This document shows positions 13,346 through 23,554 of a DNA stretch of 64,000 bases, in pieces. A program made the position numbers and the translations under genes. Each line of letters opens with the position of its first letter. Positions within the stretch are counted from its first letter, which is position 1. The stretch comes from Cyclaneusma minus. Its lineage: Eukaryota > Ascomycota > Leotiomycetes > Marthamycetales > Marthamycetaceae. The stretch covers positions 774,428 through 838,427 of the forward strand of contig JAKZHN010000011.1 of assembly GCA_037179335.1 (NCBI GenBank), in the 5' to 3' direction. A model generated the notes under the pieces. That model worked only from the letters and a program-made list of their open reading frames with translations. It made no database searches and was not told the DNA's origin.

Positions 13346-13350
13346 GTGAG
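13346..13350. repeat. Right target site duplication (GTGAG)
   Basis: This is an exact copy of 7391-7395. The bases that follow, CTGCTGG, are a variant of the conserved array box, so the element integrated at that box. Confidence 0.9.
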
Positions 13351-13602
13351 CTGCTGGCACACCGCCCTCCCAGCGTCGCTTTCCTCTCTCCCACGCGTCG
13401 CCTGAAATATCTGTGTTTCAGTTCGAACATCCAGGATAGCCAGCTCTGTCCGCGCAGAAACCATTCTTGTCTGGATTCTGGCAGTTGAGTGATACATGAT
13501 ACGCAAAATAGCACTGCTCAACTTTTTACAATCTCTCCATCGGGTCGCTGTATTTCTTGTTCAGATATGGGGGGAAAAGGGTGGGAGGAAAGGTAAGCGG
13601 CC

Positions 13603-13691
13603 TTTATATAGCTTTCCCCATCACTACTCTCCTCCAAGCCATCGCCATTTTCTAAACATGCACATACCTGCTAATCTACTTAGCTGCTGTC
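13603..13691 (-). promoter_or_regulatory. Example array A promoter unit
   Basis: On the minus strand GACAGCAGC (13683-13691) is followed after 70 bp by the TATA box GCTATATAAA (13603-13612), then by C-rich sequence. The next unit (13942-14021) repeats this with a 62-bp gap. Confidence 0.55.
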
Positions 13692-16510
13692 AAACCCCCC
13701 TCCCATTATCATTTCTCCTCCCTTCCACCGCCTCCCCTCAACTTCTCTCAAATCAAGCTCATCAAGTTCAAAACAACAAGCTGTCCACACACTACAAAAC
13801 GCTATTTTTGTTCTAAGTCTGGCACTCGAGAAATACATAACATAGTATCGTTCGATGTCAACATTCCCAGCTCTCTCCATGGCTAATAGTCGTCTGGATA
13901 TTTGGGTCTGGAGAATAAATTTGGAGGGAAGGTGGATATGGTTTATATAGGTAGCTTTCCTTCTCGCTCCCAGCTTCAAGTCATCACCGTTCGCGTAAGT
14001 AGTAAATGACTAGCTGCTGTCACGCCCTCCGTCTGTTGCTATTTTCTCTCCCTTTCACCGCTCTGACTCAAACCACTCTCATCCACTTTGAAAGCACAAA
14101 CCAGTCAGCTGCGCGCGAGGAACATATTCTTCTCTGAACTCTCGACTCCGGGAATACGCAACTTAGCATTACTCCAACTTCAGCTTCCCAAATCCTCTCC
14201 ATCAAGGTTTTCCACCTTCGGTCTGGGTCTGGAGAAGAAATTTAAATGGAAGGTCGAGGGGTACTTATATCTTTTCTTGCCAATCATTTCCAACTTCAAG
14301 CCATCACCATTATTACTTTCCGAACATGCACAGCTGCTGTCAAACTTCCTCTCACTATCGCACACCGGGCATGCCACCACCACTGCGTCCCCCATTCACC
14401 GCCCATCCCCATATCAATTTCACTCAAGTTGATCTCGTGGAGTTCTGAATGGCCAGCTCTGTCCACGGAGAAGTTATGGTTGTGCTGATTCGGGAACAAG
14501 AGAGATCCGCAAGATAGCATCGCTAAACTTCTGCTTCCCTCTTGCCCCATTTAAGAACCTCCAATATGCTTTCGACTTGAAGAAAAAGAGTTTGGAAAGG
14601 GACGGCGGTGGGGTTTTTATACCTGGTCCCTTGTAATTTTGGTAGCTAGGTACTCGATAAAATACTTAGCCTGCTACAGCCGTACAGGCTAGAGAAATCA
14701 ATCAGGCTGCTATCGTAACAACTTTCAACCGTCATTCCCGCTCTTGGTACCATTCCTCCCCCTTCCACGTCGTCTCCCAGGATTAATCTCATCCACTTCG
14801 AATTTCGAACATCCGGAATAGCAAGCAGAAGCTCTGTGATTGTGCTGATTTTTGCATTCTCGAGAAACAGGCAAGATAGCATCGCTGAACATCTGCATCA
14901 CCAATTAATTTGTCACGGGTCTTTGATCATGGTTTTAGACTTGGACAAGAAGAGGTTTGGAAGAGAGGTGTGGGGTATTTATAGATATATGAGTGTGGTT
15001 GCTGACTTGGTAGCTCAGGTAGGAACTAGCTAGAATTCCCCCGATTGCTTTACTCTTCAGAAATCACAAAGAGTCTTGTCATGTAAGGAAGCTGCTGTCA
15101 CTCACATCTCCCTTCCACCGCGTCGCCTTGGATTTATCTCATCCACTTTGAAAGTCTAGAGCAACGAGCTACCCGCGCATAAGCAATTGTTTTCTGTGAA
15201 TTATGGCATAAGAGGGATACACAAATAAGGTACCATCGCTCTACCCCTCTCCATTGCGTATTCATAGAATGGACTGGTGCTTGGAGGATTAATTGGAACA
15301 GGAAGGTGTTGGGGCTTATATAGTTGAGTCTGAGCTTGGGAGGAGAGTATTGGAGGCATTTTCGTTGCCGCGTTGAATGAGTAGTAGATGGTGAGCTGCT
15401 GTCGCAACCCCCTCTCACCACCACCCCATCTCCCTTCCACCGCCTCCCCCTAGACCGATTCAATTCAGTTCGATCTCATCATCTCGTCGAGTTCGAAAAA
15501 AAAAACAGCCAGCCATCCACGCAAAATCCATTACTGCTAATTCTAGCACCCAAGTGAAATCAATACATCGTACCATCGCTCGAAGCCGACTTCTCACGCT
15601 TTCCCGTGGTCTGTTTCCTCACAAGTTTAGACTTGAAAAAGAAAAGTTTGAGAGGGGATGTGATGAGCTTTTTATAGCTGAATCTGGTTGCTGATTTGAA
15701 AGCTATTAGGTACAAGCTAGATTCCTTAATCTGCTACAGCGGTAACAGGAATTCGTACAAGAGAGCTGCTGTCGTAAGCTCCTCCCACCACCATCCACCC
15801 CCTCTTTTACCGCGTCTCCCTACATCAGCCTCACCAGTTGACCAATTCAGATTCCAAAAGAGAGAGCTGTCTACGCAGAAGCAATTGTTATTGTGTTTTC
15901 GCACAGGAGATGGGCACCTAAAATAGCATCGCTAGACCTCCCCTTTTCCAAACTTTCTCTTCACAAAGTCCAGGACCACATGGTTGGAACTTTGGTCTGG
16001 AGAACAAGTTCAAAGGGAAGGTGGTGGGCTTTTTATAGCCGAGTTTGAGCTTTGGAGGAGCGCTTAGCGCATTGAACGCATTATCATCAAGCTTGACTCA
16101 AAGCAGGTAGCTGCTGTCGCAACTTCTTCTTACCGTCACAAGCTCCTCTCACTGATGACCTGGCAGCCCGAGTTTTCCTCAGAATCAGGGCACATCAGAT
16201 TCAGAAACTGTCCACGTAGAATCTAATTATTCTACCACTCGAGTGCATACCTACGTAACACGAGAGTGGTATTGCTGAGCTTTGGCAATTCCAGGCTTCC
16301 TCATCGTCTCGTTCCCGGGTTTGGACTTAGGGCTTCGGCTTTAAGAAGAAGAGGTTGGGAAGGGGTGATGGTGTGGTTCTTATAGCTGTAAGCCGAGTGG
16401 GATTGGTGACTAACTTGACTTGGTAACTACCAGATACTGGCTAGAGTCCTCAGTTTACTACATTTATGAGACAAAAGTCTGTAACTCCCCCCGCCCCTCT
16501 AATTAACTAG

Positions 16511-16586
16511 GAATATCCTAAATGATTGGGAATATCCCCGGTGATCATGAATATTGTCAATGACTGTGAATATTCCCAACGAGAAG
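16511..16586. repeat. Four-copy 19-bp minisatellite
   Basis: GAATAT recurs at 16511, 16530, 16549 and 16568, exactly 19 bp apart. A TGA triplet at 16523, 16542 and 16561 keeps the same phase. The copies are diverged between these anchors. The repeat sits inside the one oversized gap of array A, between the TATA boxes at 16377 and 16978. Confidence 0.8.
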
Positions 16587-19110
16587 ATCTCGGCTAACTG
16601 GAAAAGAATGGCAAGATGAAAGATGGCTACTGCCATATTTTAAATTCAGGAAGGGGTTTAGAACTTTGGAGGCCCACTGCCAGTCTACAAAGTATCAACC
16701 AGGCTGCTGTCGTGATAGCTTTCTACTATCACATCCCCCTTTAACCGTCATTCCACTCTCTACCACAGCATGGCCTCAACCTCTCAACCCTACTCCGGCA
16801 AGCCTAGCACCCAGTGTACAGGTTGCCTTTTATTCTTCAGAACATGTGCGTCTGTGTTTGATTCGAATCCCTTTGCGAAATAGCATCGCCTGGCTTTGGC
16901 TTCTCAGGCTCCCCCATCATCATTCACGCTGTGCTTTGTGGACTTGGAGAAGAAAGATGTTGGGGAGGAGGTGGGGCTTTATATAGCTGATTTCAAGCTC
17001 TAGAAAAACGTGTTTCAAAAAAATGTCGTCAAGTCATCAATAAATAGCGAGCTGCTGTCACCACTCCCTACCACCACCACACCATCCTCGCTTCCACCGG
17101 ATTCCCCTCACTCTATTTTTTCAAGCCAATTTCACGTCATAAAGCCTAGCATCCATCATACGGCCGTCATGCTCTTTGAATTTTTAGAAAATATGTATGT
17201 TTTTGATTCGAGTCTTCACGCAAAATAAAATTGCTTGGCTTTGGCTTCTAGGGCTTCCCCATTGTGTGATCAGGCGGAGTGAATGGACGTGGAGAAGAGG
17301 TTGGGAGGGGAGGTGGTGGGCTTTTTATAGATGGTACCTTGGGCAATTTGGTAGCGAGTTATTACCTAGAATTCTTACACCCTTACTCTGCTACAATGTT
17401 CAGGCATTGTCTGAAATCATATCGTGGTAGCTTTCTACCGTTACCATCCCCTCCAACCATCACTTTCTTTTTTCCCCACCGCCCCTCCCCATATCAATCT
17501 CAACCACTTCGAACATCCGAAACAGCAAGTAAGGCGTGAACCCATGCACAAAGCCATTAATATCTTTACCTATCCAGCGCTCGAACAACACACCATAGCA
17601 TTGCGCAACCTCAGCTTTCCAAATCCTCTCCATCATATCCTTGTATGTGCCAACTTAGGTTTGGAGAAGAAGTTTGGAGGGGTGGTGGAGGCCTTTTTAT
17701 AGCTGAATTTGAGTTTTGGACGAGCGTGTTCAAGGCATCTCGCATCGCCATCTTGTTCGTTTCGGCATCCACAGCTAGTAGCAAGCTGCTCTCGCCCCCC
17801 CATTTCCACCGCCTCTCTCCAATTCCCTCGCGTCAATTTTATTCAAGTTCAAATACAAACAGCTACCGATTCAGCCCGCTGTTACCTGATTCTGGCACCC
17901 AAATTTGAAGTTAATTAACACAACGCAGTATTGCTCGGCGCCGATTTCTCAATCTTTCCCATCGCTTTCTTGTTCTATGGAAGTGGGATTTGAAGAAAAG
18001 AAATTGGACAGAAGGTGGTAGCCTTTTTATACCCTTTCTTGCCCATAACTTCCCACTTCAAGCCATCGTCTTTGAACTTGACTCAGAATAGGTAAGAGAC
18101 GCTTAGCTGCCATTACACCACCCTCCCACCACCATTCCCCCACCCTACCACCACTCTGTCCCAAATCTCTTTTGAAAATTGCCAAATTCAAACACAAACA
18201 GCTAGTTATGCAAAACTCGTTGTTATATTAATTTAGCATCAAAGCAATATAACACAACGCAGCGCAGCATCGCTCGACGTCGACTTCTTGCACTTCCCCA
18301 TGCGCTTCTTGTCTGCGAGTGTGTGGACTTGGAGAAGAAGAAATGGCGAGGAGGTGGAGGCCTTTTTATACCTTTCCCTGGCCCTAACTTCCAACGTGTC
18401 TTCGAACATGACTCGGTTTAGGTAGGTAAAATACGCTTAGGTGCTGTCACATCCCCCCCCACCCCCATTTCCCTTAGGTCAATTTTATTTAAATTCCAAC
18501 CAACCACCTAGTTATGCAGAACTCGTTGTTATGCTGATTTAGCACCTAGGTTTGAAATTAATTAACACAACGCAGCAGTTCAACGTCGACTTCTCGCACT
18601 TTTCCCATTCGCTTTTCATTTAATAATGCGTGGATTTGAAGAAAAGAAATTGGGGAGAAGGTAGAGGCCTTTTTATAGCTAAATCTAAATTTTGAACGAG
18701 CGTATTAAAGGCATCTCGTGATCGTATCGCCATTGAATAAATAGTAAATTGATAGCTGCTGTCACCCCCCATTTCCACCACCCTCCCCTCTCCCTTCCAC
18801 CGCGTCAAGCCGTCTCCTCAATTCTTCTCAAACCATGCCCATCAAGTTCAAAACTACCAGCTACACACATGGCACGTCCTGATGCTAGGACTTTGGCTGA
18901 CACAAAATAGCTGATAGGCTCGCCGAACTTCTGCGTCTTGCGTTTGCGACTGTTACTTAGACTTAGAGAAGAAGCTTTGGAAGTCAAAGGTGGTGGAGTT
19001 TATATAGCTGTGAGGGTGTTAGCGCGGCAGCGCCGTTGGAGTTTCTTAGCTCTGGGATTGAAGGGTCTGGATGTTCAGGCCTGGGCGAAAGTTACAGTGA
19101 CAGAAAAAAA

Positions 19111-20329
19111 AAAGTTTGCATGCGCACATACCATCGCCTTGGGCACTTCCCAAACCTGGTTTGACTTTGCGGCTGATATCCCAAGCATTTGAAAAATACA
19201 TTTTATTGGGTACTTGTCAGTTGTTTCGGCGGAAGTAATGAGAGTCCGCCACAGGTAAGTAGAGAAAATCCAAAAGTTGTTTTGGAAATAACTGACTCAC
19301 TGAGTGGTTGTGGGTGCGAGAAGTGGGAGGGGTATGCAGCAGACCCTTTTTTTTTTTCAACTGTAATTGAGCATCAAGTAACATGCACGAAGAACAGCAC
19401 GAGATCTGGAGATTGTTTATGAACAGATTTTCTGAATCTCGATTCGACTCCTAGCTATCAACAACACCACATGCCCCATGCATCCATCCCAGTGTATGCA
19501 CCCAAACCCCCAGTCCAGTCCAGATGCATAGCCACTCCATTACCACCTGGCAAGCAAAGAGTAATTATCTATAGACAGCATGTGACTTCTGTACAAGTAT
19601 CTCCAGCAAAAGAAGCAATCAATCAAACAAACAAAGAAGAACGCCCGCTGTGCTGACATCCGGTGCGCTCAAAAAAAGGGGGGGTATCGTGCAAAACAAG
19701 AAGTCCGAAGAAGAAACAAAACAGCAAAAGTACCTCCCACAAAGTGCCTCCCACAAAAGACCTCCAAACCGCCCGGTGAATGCGACAATCCTACACGCTT
19801 GAGAAGGAGAAATGCTTGCTTGCTTGAGCGAGCGAGCCAAGCTTGAATGACTCCAACCTCCGACTGAAATGAGCTCGCAAGACAAATGATGCCTGTCGTT
19901 CTTGGGCGAGAGAAAATGAAAGTCGACTGGATGGGTCGAGTGCCGACTGCATGAGGGAGATGCCGCGGTGAATGCAATGACAAATGCCCGATTCGCTGAC
20001 ATGCAGCAGGCGATGTGTGGTGTTTGGTGGTTTTCGTCAGACATTCAGTCGTTATGCGTAAGGTGGGTGTCCTGCTGGCCGTCTTGTGTGGCGTGGTCGT
20101 GGTTTCGATATGTGCCGGACAGGACAGGGGGTCTTTGGACAAGGAGAAGTTCGACTAGCTGTGGAGTTGTCGGCTGAAGTGACGGCCAAGATCGATGAGT
20201 CGTCCGGGAAAGTCGGCCGGAAGGTCTCGGAAGGATAAAGAGGATTCCGTGAAGGTGAGCAGCCCAGTTGTAGAGGGTCCAACGTTGGTATCTTGGGTAG
20301 AACGGCCGACCAGTCAGTAGCTTGCCTCA
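19111..20329. other. Intergenic, downstream of the 20330-22192 gene
   Basis: I see no supported gene here. Two overlapping minus-strand open frames (141 and 157 codons, around 19619-20142) have a low-complexity composition that looks like chance. The region probably holds the 3' untranslated sequence of the next gene and a buffer to array A. Confidence 0.5.
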
Positions 20330-22192
20330 TCACCTCTCCGCCCCCAAACTCCTCTCCTCCCCTATCAACTCCCCCACAATCTCCTCCCTAACCTTCCCAC
20401 ACCACTCAAAGATCGCCTTTTCGAAGCCAAGCCACGCCTCACGACTATCCGTTCCATCCTCATCACCATGAACAACACCCGCAACATCGACCTCCAAGAT
20501 GATATCCCACCTCAACTCCGCCTCCTTAATCCAACCTTGCAAATTATGCGTCCTTGCATACGGCTTCCCGGTATCCGCATACCACTCCTTGATAAGCGCC
20601 CCAATCTTCTTCTCACTAAACGTCTTCTTTGACATCGTGAAGCACTTATTATGCAGTCCCACCAACCTCTGTCCATCCGCCATCGCCCTCAAGAAATCCG
20701 TAGGTAGCTCTGCGGCCTCAGAAGCAGGCGTCCAAGCAGGCACAGGCGTCTCACTAGCATCCATAGCCTTGAGAAACTCAAACTCCCTCGCCAACTCCCT
20801 ACCCGTCCAATCCCCTCCAAACCAACTCCAACTCGCGCGCTGACGAATCTTCTGGCGTCTTTCTTCTTCCTCCAGCTCCTCTTCTTTCTTCAACATGTCG
20901 CGTACGCCACCAAGCCATTTCTCCACTCGTGCACATTCCTCCAAACTAACGCCATTTTCAAACTTCCGCTCAAACAGCAATTCCAGCATCCACATGAGTC
21001 TATGCAACTCCGGGCGCATCTTCCCTTGTGGCGCGATGGCTGCTAAGCGCTGAGGCATCTCATGCGCTTGATAGTATTTCTTGGCCGCGCCCATGGCTGC
21101 GGTTACGACGTCGGCGAAGTTGTTGCCTTGGTTACAATACCAGTCGTTGCCGCCTGGTGGAGGCGGCTTGCCTGCTAGAATGTTCTCGGCTGCGGTGCGG
21201 GCTTCTGCGACGACGGGCTCGGCGACATCGAAGGCTTCGAGGAGAGATTGCTTGAGTTCGGCGGATGTCGGGGGCTTGGGGCGGGGGGAGGAGCGGTAGG
21301 TGGTTTTGGGGGGCCATTCGGCGCCTTCGACGCCTGGGAGGAACAGCTCGCCGTTCTCCGTAACCAGCACTTCGGGGAAGAATGTGCCGTCGGCTTGTAG
21401 GCCTGGCGAGACGAGCTGCTCGGGACTGTGCAGTGGTGAGAAATTGCCATAACTGCTTTGCCGCCTATGTCCATCGTCTTCGAATTCCTCTTTCGGCCTG
21501 GCAAGCTGTCCTCCCCTTCCGTCCAGCAGACCCGTTTTGGCAAAGTAGTATTGCAAGTGTACGATACTGCCCAAGTTCATGACAGACTCGCGGTTCTGTG
21601 CCGAGGCAGAGAAGTAGCGGCTCTTGCGCTGGATTTCCTCGTCGCGCTTGAAGAAGCCTTTGCGGACTTGGGTTTCGGCACTGCTGAAAGACGAGCGTGC
21701 GCCGTATGATTTGGATGTGGCAGAGCCATCGGAAGAGTTGGAGACGGAGCGTGACTCAGGGGGGGAGGGGCCGATGATGGATTCGGGACGGGTGGCTATT
21801 ACATTGTCGTGGATGGCTGCAGGGAGGTATGTTGAATGTCGTGCCAGTCGAGCATATCGACGCTGCACTGCTGATGTGGAGGCGGAGCGAGGAGGGCTGG
21901 TGACATGGAAGGCGGGGAGGACCTTTGATCGGGAACGGCGGTCATCAGCCGTGTCGTCGGGCTTCTGGCTGGAGTCGTTGCTCATCTCGTCACTGCTCAT
22001 CTTTGCGTTCAGATCAGAGTCGGCAGACTCCTTCAGTGCGGACGGGGGTGCCATCGCCATCAGAGACACTTGTATGCGGCAACAGGGAGACTGCGGGCTT
22101 GGTGGGGAGATACTCGAGTGGAAGTTGTCAAAACGGAATGCGGCAGATTTCAGTGTGTACTGCGGTGCTGGTGGAGAGCAGTTGCAGGACAT
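20330..22192 (-). CDS. Conserved fungal protein of unknown function, 620 aa
   Basis: This is an uninterrupted frame with fungal codon use. The first 190 or so residues are Ser/Pro-rich and low complexity, with stretches such as SPPSPQS and RSVSNSSDGS. The rest is ordered: a segment RESVMNLGSIVHLQYYFAKTG near residue 204, an EVLVTENGELFLPG segment, a helical part rich in Glu and Arg with a probable coiled coil (EEELEEEERRQK), and a W-rich C-terminal third. There is no signal peptide or membrane helix and I recognise no catalytic motif. The ordered part resembles a family of unnamed Pezizomycotina proteins that I cannot name. ATG at 22192 is the longest start; MAMAPPS, about 45 codons later, is an equally plausible true start. 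It is divergent from the KAR9-like gene across about 1.4 kb. Confidence 0.75.
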   Translation of the reverse strand: MSCNCSPPAPQYTLKSAAFRFDNFHSSISPPSPQSPCCRIQVSLMAMAPPSALKESADSDLNAKMSSDEMSNDSSQKPDDTADDRRSRSKVLPAFHVTSPPRSASTSAVQRRYARLARHSTYLPAAIHDNVIATRPESIIGPSPPESRSVSNSSDGSATSKSYGARSSFSSAETQVRKGFFKRDEEIQRKSRYFSASAQNRESVMNLGSIVHLQYYFAKTGLLDGRGGQLARPKEEFEDDGHRRQSSYGNFSPLHSPEQLVSPGLQADGTFFPEVLVTENGELFLPGVEGAEWPPKTTYRSSPRPKPPTSAELKQSLLEAFDVAEPVVAEARTAAENILAGKPPPPGGNDWYCNQGNNFADVVTAAMGAAKKYYQAHEMPQRLAAIAPQGKMRPELHRLMWMLELLFERKFENGVSLEECARVEKWLGGVRDMLKKEEELEEEERRQKIRQRASWSWFGGDWTGRELAREFEFLKAMDASETPVPAWTPASEAAELPTDFLRAMADGQRLVGLHNKCFTMSKKTFSEKKIGALIKEWYADTGKPYARTHNLQGWIKEAELRWDIILEVDVAGVVHGDEDGTDSREAWLGFEKAIFEWCGKVREEIVGELIGEERSLGAER

Positions 22193-23554
22193 ACATCAAT
22201 GCAGACAGTCGTTGGCGAGCTGCGGTACTGGAAGATGACAGCGTTGAACTTTTCCTCGCTGGCGGTTGCTGTGGAGAAGGATGACGGGCGCAATATTGAT
22301 GCGGAATGAGAGGTGAGCTTGAGCCTCTTGTGCAATATTCTGGCGCAGTTGGCACAGAGAGCGTCCTCAATGCGGCGGAGACGAGGTTCAAGCACGCTAA
22401 AGAAGATTGGACGCAACGCGGGCCCGCAGAGAGTCCAAGCGCGACGCGTTCTATCGCAGGGCACGGAAATAGATAGTGGGTCCAATCCCGGATTTTCGGA
22501 GGTGATGTGTTCTGGAAAAGGTGCATGGAAGCTTGACGAGAGTGTTGGGTTATTTTGGGTGTGGACGAGAAAAGAGTGGAATCACAGGAGAACATGTGGT
22601 CCGTGCGTCTTGGTATTTCCTACATATTTCTTGACGATAAGAGACGTTTTTGCTATCGTCAGTTTAAAAGGTCAATATTATAAAGCTGTCCAGTCGGCAT
22701 TGATGAAGCTCGGATTAACCTTCCCGGCTGCTGTGCCAATCGGGAGCTGCAGCCGGCCGAGCCGCGAGCTAGTGCCTGACTGGTAGGGCGAGGATTTATA
22801 TTACTCAGCTTGGGTGATACATGTATCCCTCAAACATGTCTGAGACACCAGCTCTTGTCGTTTTTATATCGTTATATAAGCTTACAAATTGCATTTTTCA
22901 CAGCATTGTTTTAATGCCTTGCATGTATTTTTCTCCTGTGTCACTGCACTCGTGAATAAACTAGAGAGGCAAACTCAAGCTTTATATGCACGCCTCTCTA
23001 GCTGATTCAGGGGCAGCTCTTGTACTCACCCACTGCGTTTCACATGCATCTCTGTGCCACGTCGCGTTCTTTTGTCCTTCGCTTTCTTCGGTCTGGCTCC
23101 AGGAACGCGTTTCGTGTGCATGGCTAGAGGATGCACCCTGATTCGCTGGCTGGGTGTCAACAAAGTTCAGAAGTACCTGGCTATATGTGTTGGAAGATAT
23201 GCAAGAACAAGAAAAATCATAAAGCTTCACAATTCATTCCACATATTACATTTCACACGTGAGCCACAAATGAAATGACACATCAGCCACTCTCCGTGTC
23301 ACCTCATCCAGCGCACAGCCTGAGGTACCTAAGCTGCGACTCGGCCTCGTCACCACAGCTCCCCTTCGCCCATACTCATAGTCGGCCGCCTTATGATCGC
23401 AACACACTACCCACCGCGAACCTTAATCCGACTCACCAACCGCCACCACTCTCCAGCTCAAGACTTGCCGCCCAGACGATCCCACTCTGCTGCCCAGCAT
23501 ACTGACAGTCTAGGCGCAAGCGGCGGAGATGCTCCACTGCTGCCGCTTCTTCCA
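22193..23554. other. Divergent promoter region with hairpin
   Basis: This region of about 1.36 kb separates two divergent genes and probably contains both promoters and 5' leaders. A 157-codon plus-strand frame (22313-22786) overlaps the leader of the minus-strand gene and shows no protein-like composition. The feature that stands out is a perfect 10-bp inverted repeat at 22961-23001. Confidence 0.5.
22961..23001. repeat. Perfect 10-bp inverted repeat, 21-nt loop
   Basis: CTAGAGAGGC (22961-22970) and GCCTCTCTAG (22992-23001) can form a hairpin around a TA-rich loop that itself contains TTTATATG. It lies midway between two divergent genes. A terminator, a small transposon footprint or a protein-binding site are all possible. 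Confidence 0.6.

Larger units (their letters stand above)
13351..19110 (-). repeat. Array A: 16 evenly spaced promoter-like units
   Basis: Minus-strand TATA boxes, seen on the plus strand as TTTTTATAGC or TTTATATAGC, lie at 13603, 13942, 14264, 14614, 14976, 15315, 15669, 16030, 16377, 16978, 17322, 17694, 18024, 18363, 18670 and 18999. The spacing is 310-372 bp except for one gap of about 600. A GCTGCTGTC box lies on the plus-strand side, typically 62-106 bp away, at 13683, 14013, 14333, 15091, 15395, 15765, 16110, 16703, 17051 and 18755; variants occur near 14705, 17785 and 18440. On the other side, about 130-170 bp away, is AATAGCATCGCT or a variant. Downstream of each minus-strand TATA comes C-rich sequence, then CTTCTTCTCCAA-like pyrimidine-rich sequence, as in fungal start-site regions. 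The units are diverged and I see no shared reading frame. I infer bidirectional promoters of short non-coding transcripts; expression is unproven. Confidence 0.75.

Noticed and set aside
13258..18987. Many 60-114-codon frames on both strands across array A
   Set aside because: They begin and end at different places in each unit, overlap on opposite strands and show no shared peptide. Chance frames in GC-balanced sequence.
19619..20142. Two overlapping minus-strand frames of 141 and 157 codons
   Set aside because: Low-complexity His/Ser/Pro composition and mutual overlap in different frames; no family resemblance.
22313..22786. 157-codon plus-strand frame
   Set aside because: It overlaps the leader of the minus-strand gene and has no recognisable domain or good start context.
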